A stretch of 8,186 nt of DNA from Actinomycetota bacterium. GTDB taxonomy: Bacteria > Actinomycetota > Thermoleophilia > Solirubrobacterales > Solirubrobacteraceae. The stretch covers positions 1-8,186 of the forward strand of contig SYBY01000460.1 of assembly GCA_005788585.1 (NCBI GenBank). Direction: 5' to 3'. The position numbers and the translations under genes are program-made. This document shows positions 6,260 through 8,186 of the stretch, in pieces; position 1 is the first letter of the stretch, and every line of letters starts with the position of its first letter. Under the pieces are notes generated by a model, which worked only from the letters and a program-made list of their open reading frames with translations, ran no database searches and was not told where the DNA came from.

Positions 6260-7230
6260 GGGCGGACGAGGCGCAGCGCACCCGGCACGGCGGCGAGGGT
6301 GACCGGCCCCAGGCCGAGGTTCTCGGAGTCCGCGACGATCGGGGAGCAGCCACCGGTCATGATCGTCGCGGTCCGCGCGCGCCACGAGTGGACGCCGTGG
6401 TACGGCCGATGGCGGCCGTGGTGCAGCTCGGCCACCATCCGCAGCACGGCGAGGCGACTGCGTGCGTCGAATCCGATGAGATCGAGCGTGGCGTCCGCCG
6501 GGTCGGCCTGGGGCGCCACGCGGAGGCCGAACTCGTAGAACGGCAGGTTGGCCGCAAAGAACTGCGACAGGGTGAGCGTCTCCTCACCGGCGGAGGACGA
6601 CACGTGCGCTCCCAGCGACTCGAAGTCGCGCAGGGCCTCCAGACCCGCGCGGACGCCGGCGAGCAGATCGGCGGAGTTGCGCCCGTGGTAACGCACGCGT
6701 GCCTGGGCGAGGAACCCGACGCTCACGCTCTCGACGACCATCCGTCGGCGCTCGGCGGTCCGGGCCTCGATCAGATCGACGGGACGGACGGCGCCGCGGA
6801 CGGCGAGTTCCGCGGCCCGGTCCTGCACGCGAGGGATCCCCGTGCTCCGCGCGATGTTGTTCGCGCGTCCGCAGGGGATCAGCGCGATGTCCCTGGGCGG
6901 CCCCCCGGCGTTGGCGGCGGCGTGCACCGAGCCGTCGCCGCCCACCAGGATCAGCCGGCGCCCGTCGTCGTCCCGCCAGAGCGCGTCGAACTCCTCGAGG
7001 CTGGTCGTGACGTCGAGCGCGACGTCGGCGCCTGCGTCGCGCAGCGCGCGGACGAGTCCGTCGCGGGCTGCGGGCGTCATGGCGCCGCTGGCGTTCGCGT
7101 TCAGGACGACGCGCACCGCGACGCCGGTGCGTGCGGCTGGCGTCTCGAGGCTGGTGAGCGGAGACCCCGGATGCACTGTGTCCAGAACGTACGCGGGCGC
7201 GCGCCGCTCGCCATCCGTAGTCGAGCGCAT
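6256..7230 (-). CDS. Diacylglycerol-kinase-family lipid kinase
   Basis: 324 residues from ATG 7230. In-frame GTG codons at 7176 and 7116 are possible; the family match begins with VRVVLNANASG at residue 39, so the true start may be 7116 (286 residues). No start has a good Shine-Dalgarno sequence. The catalytic ATP-site motif is present as LVGGDGSVHAAANAG at 95-109, followed by ALIPCGRANNIARSTGIP at 116-133. The C-terminal lobe has the usual beta-rich form, with FYEFGLRVAPQADPADATLDL at 231-251 and a closing VADSENLGLGPVTLAAVPGAL at 299-319. Relatives (YegS, DgkB, LCB5-like) phosphorylate lipid hydroxyls, for example diacylglycerol to phosphatidic acid, at the inner membrane face. Two usual motifs differ: the Thr of GTxN is Arg122 and the DGE is Asp-Ser-Glu (301-303). 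It is the first gene of the minus-strand operon and is divergent from furA. The substrate is inferred from the family and the phosphatase next door. Confidence 0.88.
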   Translation of the reverse strand: MRSTTDGERRAPAYVLDTVHPGSPLTSLETPAARTGVAVRVVLNANASGAMTPAARDGLVRALRDAGADVALDVTTSLEEFDALWRDDDGRRLILVGGDGSVHAAANAGGPPRDIALIPCGRANNIARSTGIPRVQDRAAELAVRGAVRPVDLIEARTAERRRMVVESVSVGFLAQARVRYHGRNSADLLAGVRAGLEALRDFESLGAHVSSSAGEETLTLSQFFAANLPFYEFGLRVAPQADPADATLDLIGFDARSRLAVLRMVAELHHGRHRPYHGVHSWRARTATIMTGGCSPIVADSENLGLGPVTLAAVPGALRLVRP

Positions 7231-7273
7231 TCGTCTCGCGGGTCTCTGCCACCCCGTGCCCCCGCTCCCCCGC

Positions 7274-7302
7274 ATAATCTGGATTCGTTCCAGTCTTGTG
7301 CC
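7274..7302 (-). promoter_or_regulatory. Possible promoter of the lipid kinase operon
   Basis: On the minus strand GATTAT (7279-7274) could be a -10 element. GGCACA (7302-7297), 17 bases upstream, matches the last half of a -35 consensus. It would give a short leader of about 35 bases to ATG 7230. This is the most A/T-rich spot in the whole gap, but the -35 is poor. Confidence 0.3.
7279..7293. promoter_or_regulatory. 15-bp palindrome between furA and the lipid kinase operon, candidate Fur operator
   Basis: CTGGA-TTCGT-TCCAG is a perfect inverted repeat with five-base arms and a five-base centre. It lies about 22 bases before the furA GTG and between the two divergent candidate promoters. Fur-family dimers bind short A/T-rich palindromes, and furA-katG operons are commonly self-regulated. 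The identity of the binder is inferred. Confidence 0.4.
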
Positions 7303-7307
7303 ATACT
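7302..7307 (+). promoter_or_regulatory. -10-like element of furA, suggesting a leaderless transcript
   Basis: CATACT resembles the TATAAT consensus and ends seven bases before the GTG at 7315. With no Shine-Dalgarno sequence in front of that GTG (CTGCCTCGC), the mRNA may begin at or next to the start codon. No good -35 hexamer is visible, which is usual for actinobacteria. Confidence 0.4.
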
Positions 7308-7314
7308 GCCTCGC

Positions 7315-7734
7315 GTGCCGGCCGTCGCCGATCTCGAGGAGCTGCTGCGCGGGGCCTCCCTGCGTGTCACGCGCCCCCGGGTCGCGGTCCTCACCGCCGT
7401 GTACGACCACCCGCACGCCGACACGCACTCGATCATCGGTCACGTGCGTGAAGAGCTGGGCGACGTCTCCCAGCAGGCCGTCTACGACGTCCTGCAGGCG
7501 CTGACCGACGCGCGCCTGGTGCGCCGCATCCAGCCGCTCGGCTCGGTCGCCCGCTACGAGTCGCGAGTCGCCGACAACCACCACCACGTCGTGTGCCGTT
7601 CGTGCGGGGTGATCGCCGATGTCGACTGTGCCGTCGGCCACGCGCCCTGCCTCGACGCGCACGACCACCACGGGTTCGTCATCGACGAGGCCGAGGTCAT
7701 CTACTGGGGCCTGTGCCCCGCCTGCAGTTCGTGA
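7315..7734 (+). CDS. furA: Fur-family, FurA/CatR-type peroxide-responsive repressor
   Basis: 139 residues from GTG 7315. Residues 1-83 are the winged-helix DNA-binding domain: LRVTRPRVAVLTAV at 16-29 and the recognition helix region VSQQAVYDVLQALTDARLVRRI at 51-72. Residues 84-139 are the dimerisation and metal domain, with DNHHHVVCRSCG at 87-98 and CPAC at 134-137. Cys94, Cys97, Cys134 and Cys137 form the usual structural zinc site. His89-91, Asp102 and Asp104 are candidates for the regulatory iron site. The length is normal for the family. The next gene, 30 bases downstream, is katG, the classic actinobacterial arrangement in which FurA represses its own operon and is inactivated by peroxide. 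That pairing favours a PerR-like peroxide sensor over an iron-uptake Fur. A nearby palindrome could be its operator, and could also touch the divergent lipid operon. Confidence 0.93.
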   Translation: MPAVADLEELLRGASLRVTRPRVAVLTAVYDHPHADTHSIIGHVREELGDVSQQAVYDVLQALTDARLVRRIQPLGSVARYESRVADNHHHVVCRSCGVIADVDCAVGHAPCLDAHDHHGFVIDEAEVIYWGLCPACSS

Positions 7735-7752
7735 GTCCACCCTCCGATCCCC

Positions 7753-7759
7753 GAAAGGG
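7753..7759 (+). promoter_or_regulatory. Shine-Dalgarno site fixing the TTG start of katG
   Basis: GAAAGGG lies five bases before the TTG at 7765 and supports that rare start codon. The AGGGT end can pair with ACCCT at 7739-7743 in a weak five-base stem, which might partly mask the site; this is speculative. Confidence 0.6.
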
Positions 7760-7764
7760 TCACC

Positions 7765-8076
7765 TTGTCTGACTCCCAGCACCCCGACGCCGTCGTCCGC
7801 GAGATGAACGAGCCCGAGGCGACCGAGCGCGCCGGCTGCCCGGTCGTCCACGAGCGCACGCCCCATCCGACGCAGGGCAGCGCCAACGCCGCCTGGTGGC
7901 CGAACCGCCTGAACCTGAAGATCCTCGCGAAGAACCCCGCGGAGGCGAACCCGCTCGGGGAGGACTTCGACTACGCCGAGGCGTTCAAGAGCCTCGACCT
8001 TCCCGCGGTCAAGCGGGACATCGAGGAGATCCTCACGACGTCGCAGGACTGGTGGCCCGCGGACTTCGGCCACTAG
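7765..8076 (+). CDS. katG: Catalase-peroxidase KatG, N-terminal fragment only
   Basis: From TTG 7765 the frame gives 103 residues and then TAG. The fragment is a typical KatG start: a variable lead, [18 protein letters not shown] at 24-41, the conserved [15 protein letters not shown] at 44-58, [19 protein letters not shown] at 72-90 and [13 protein letters not shown] at 91-103. KatG proteins are about 740 residues and continue GHYGP with the distal heme-pocket RxxWH motif, so the catalytic region is absent. Break point: after CACTA the Tyr codon TAC is replaced by TAG because the sequence switches into an inverted copy of katG's own beginning. KatG is a cytoplasmic heme enzyme that destroys H2O2 and is normally co-transcribed with furA, as the 30-base gap here suggests. 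The truncation is probably not a property of the living gene but of a chimeric sequence end. Confidence 0.88.
   Translation: MSDSQHPDAVVREMNEPEATERAGCPVVHERTPHPTQGSANAAWWPNRLNLKILAKNPAEANPLGEDFDYAEAFKSLDLPAVKRDIEEILTTSQDWWPADFGH
7783..7904 (+). repeat. Left arm of a 122-bp inverted repeat within katG
   Basis: Bases 7783-7904 match the reverse complement of 8065-8186 with one mismatch (7895 against 8074). The 112 bases from 7783 to 7894 are perfectly identical. The spacer between the arms is 160 bases (7905-8064). Confidence 0.95.
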
Positions 8077-8186
8077 GCGGCGTTGGCGCTGCCCTGCGTC
8101 GGATGGGGCGTGCGCTCGTGGACGACCGGGCAGCCGGCGCGCTCGGTCGCCTCGGGCTCGTTCATCTCGCGGACGACGGCGTCGGG
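8065..8186 (-). repeat. Right arm: inverted copy of the katG 5' region, reaching the window edge
   Basis: From about 8075 the sequence is katG codons 7-43 read backwards. The arm includes nine bases, TTCGGCCAC (8065-8073), that belong naturally to both the forward katG sequence and the inverted copy, then one mismatch, then perfect identity to the last base given. The copy may continue past the edge. Confidence 0.95.

Noticed and set aside
6260..6385. Longer N-terminus for the fusion protein, starting at 6385
   Set aside because: The added 42 residues are Arg/Pro-rich and lie over the end of the kinase gene. GTG 6259 overlaps the kinase stop exactly as at the next junction.
2339..6538. A 1399-codon open frame on the plus strand opposite the fusion gene
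   Set aside because: Its translation is Arg/Gly/Pro/Ala-rich with no domain or helix pattern, while the minus strand carries clear MFS, PAP2 and PhoD motifs. Long antisense frames are expected at this G+C content.
7289..7304. TGGCAC-N5-TGG on the minus strand resembling a sigma-54 promoter
   Set aside because: The -12 part lacks the TTGC form and actinobacteria generally lack sigma-54; chance match.
7231..8073. Extension of the lipid kinase frame upstream to 8073, giving 605 residues
   Set aside because: The extra part is antisense to furA and katG, both of which have firm family motifs; it shows no domain of its own.
7783..8186. Inverted repeat as a mobile element end, integron site or natural stem-loop
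   Set aside because: The arms are ordinary katG coding sequence with no transposase, target duplication or recombination core, and the join shows microhomology typical of a chimera.
1..8186. tRNA, rRNA, CRISPR array, riboswitch or insertion sequence
   Set aside because: I looked at every intergenic gap (886-1073, 1950-1997, 7231-7314, 7735-7764) and saw no cloverleaf, spaced repeat array or transposase remnant.

Overview
High-GC window (roughly 70% G+C by eye) with dense genes, frequent GTG/TTG starts, GTGA stop/start overlaps and a furA-katG pair. This points to an actinobacterium. A deep-branching soil lineage such as Thermoleophilia/Solirubrobacterales is possible, but that rests on general style and not on a marker gene.

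Layout. (1) 1-885, minus: 5' part of a gene for a secreted protein of unknown function, running off the left edge. (2) 886-1073: divergent promoter region with four 11-bp CTCA-core units in two facing pairs. (3) 1074-1949, plus: secreted SH3-like plus CHAP-domain cell-wall hydrolase. (4) 1957-1993: strong hairpin between convergent genes. (5) 7230 down to 1998, minus: a three-gene operon in the order lipid kinase (diacylglycerol-kinase family), a 1193-residue fusion protein, and a family 2 glycosyltransferase. Both gene junctions are 4-bp GTGA overlaps. (6) 7231-7314: divergent promoter region with a 15-bp palindrome. (7) 7315-7734, plus: Fur-family regulator. (8) 7765 onward, plus: start of katG, broken after 103 codons. 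(9) 8065-8186: an inverted near-perfect copy of the katG 5' end, most simply a fold-back chimera at a sequence end.

The most interesting object is the fusion protein. In one frame it joins a 12-helix MFS transporter, a six-helix PAP2 phosphatase, five further helices, and a PhoD-type metallophosphoesterase. Counting helices places both phosphatase active sites outside the cytoplasm. With the kinase and glycosyltransferase, the operon contains every catalytic type needed to remove, restore or replace a lipid phosphate head group, plus a transporter that might move the lipid or a released product. A role in phosphate-saving lipid remodelling or polyprenyl-phosphate glycolipid synthesis is inference. 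I know of no characterised protein with this domain order.

I saw no tRNA, rRNA, CRISPR array, insertion sequence or attachment site.
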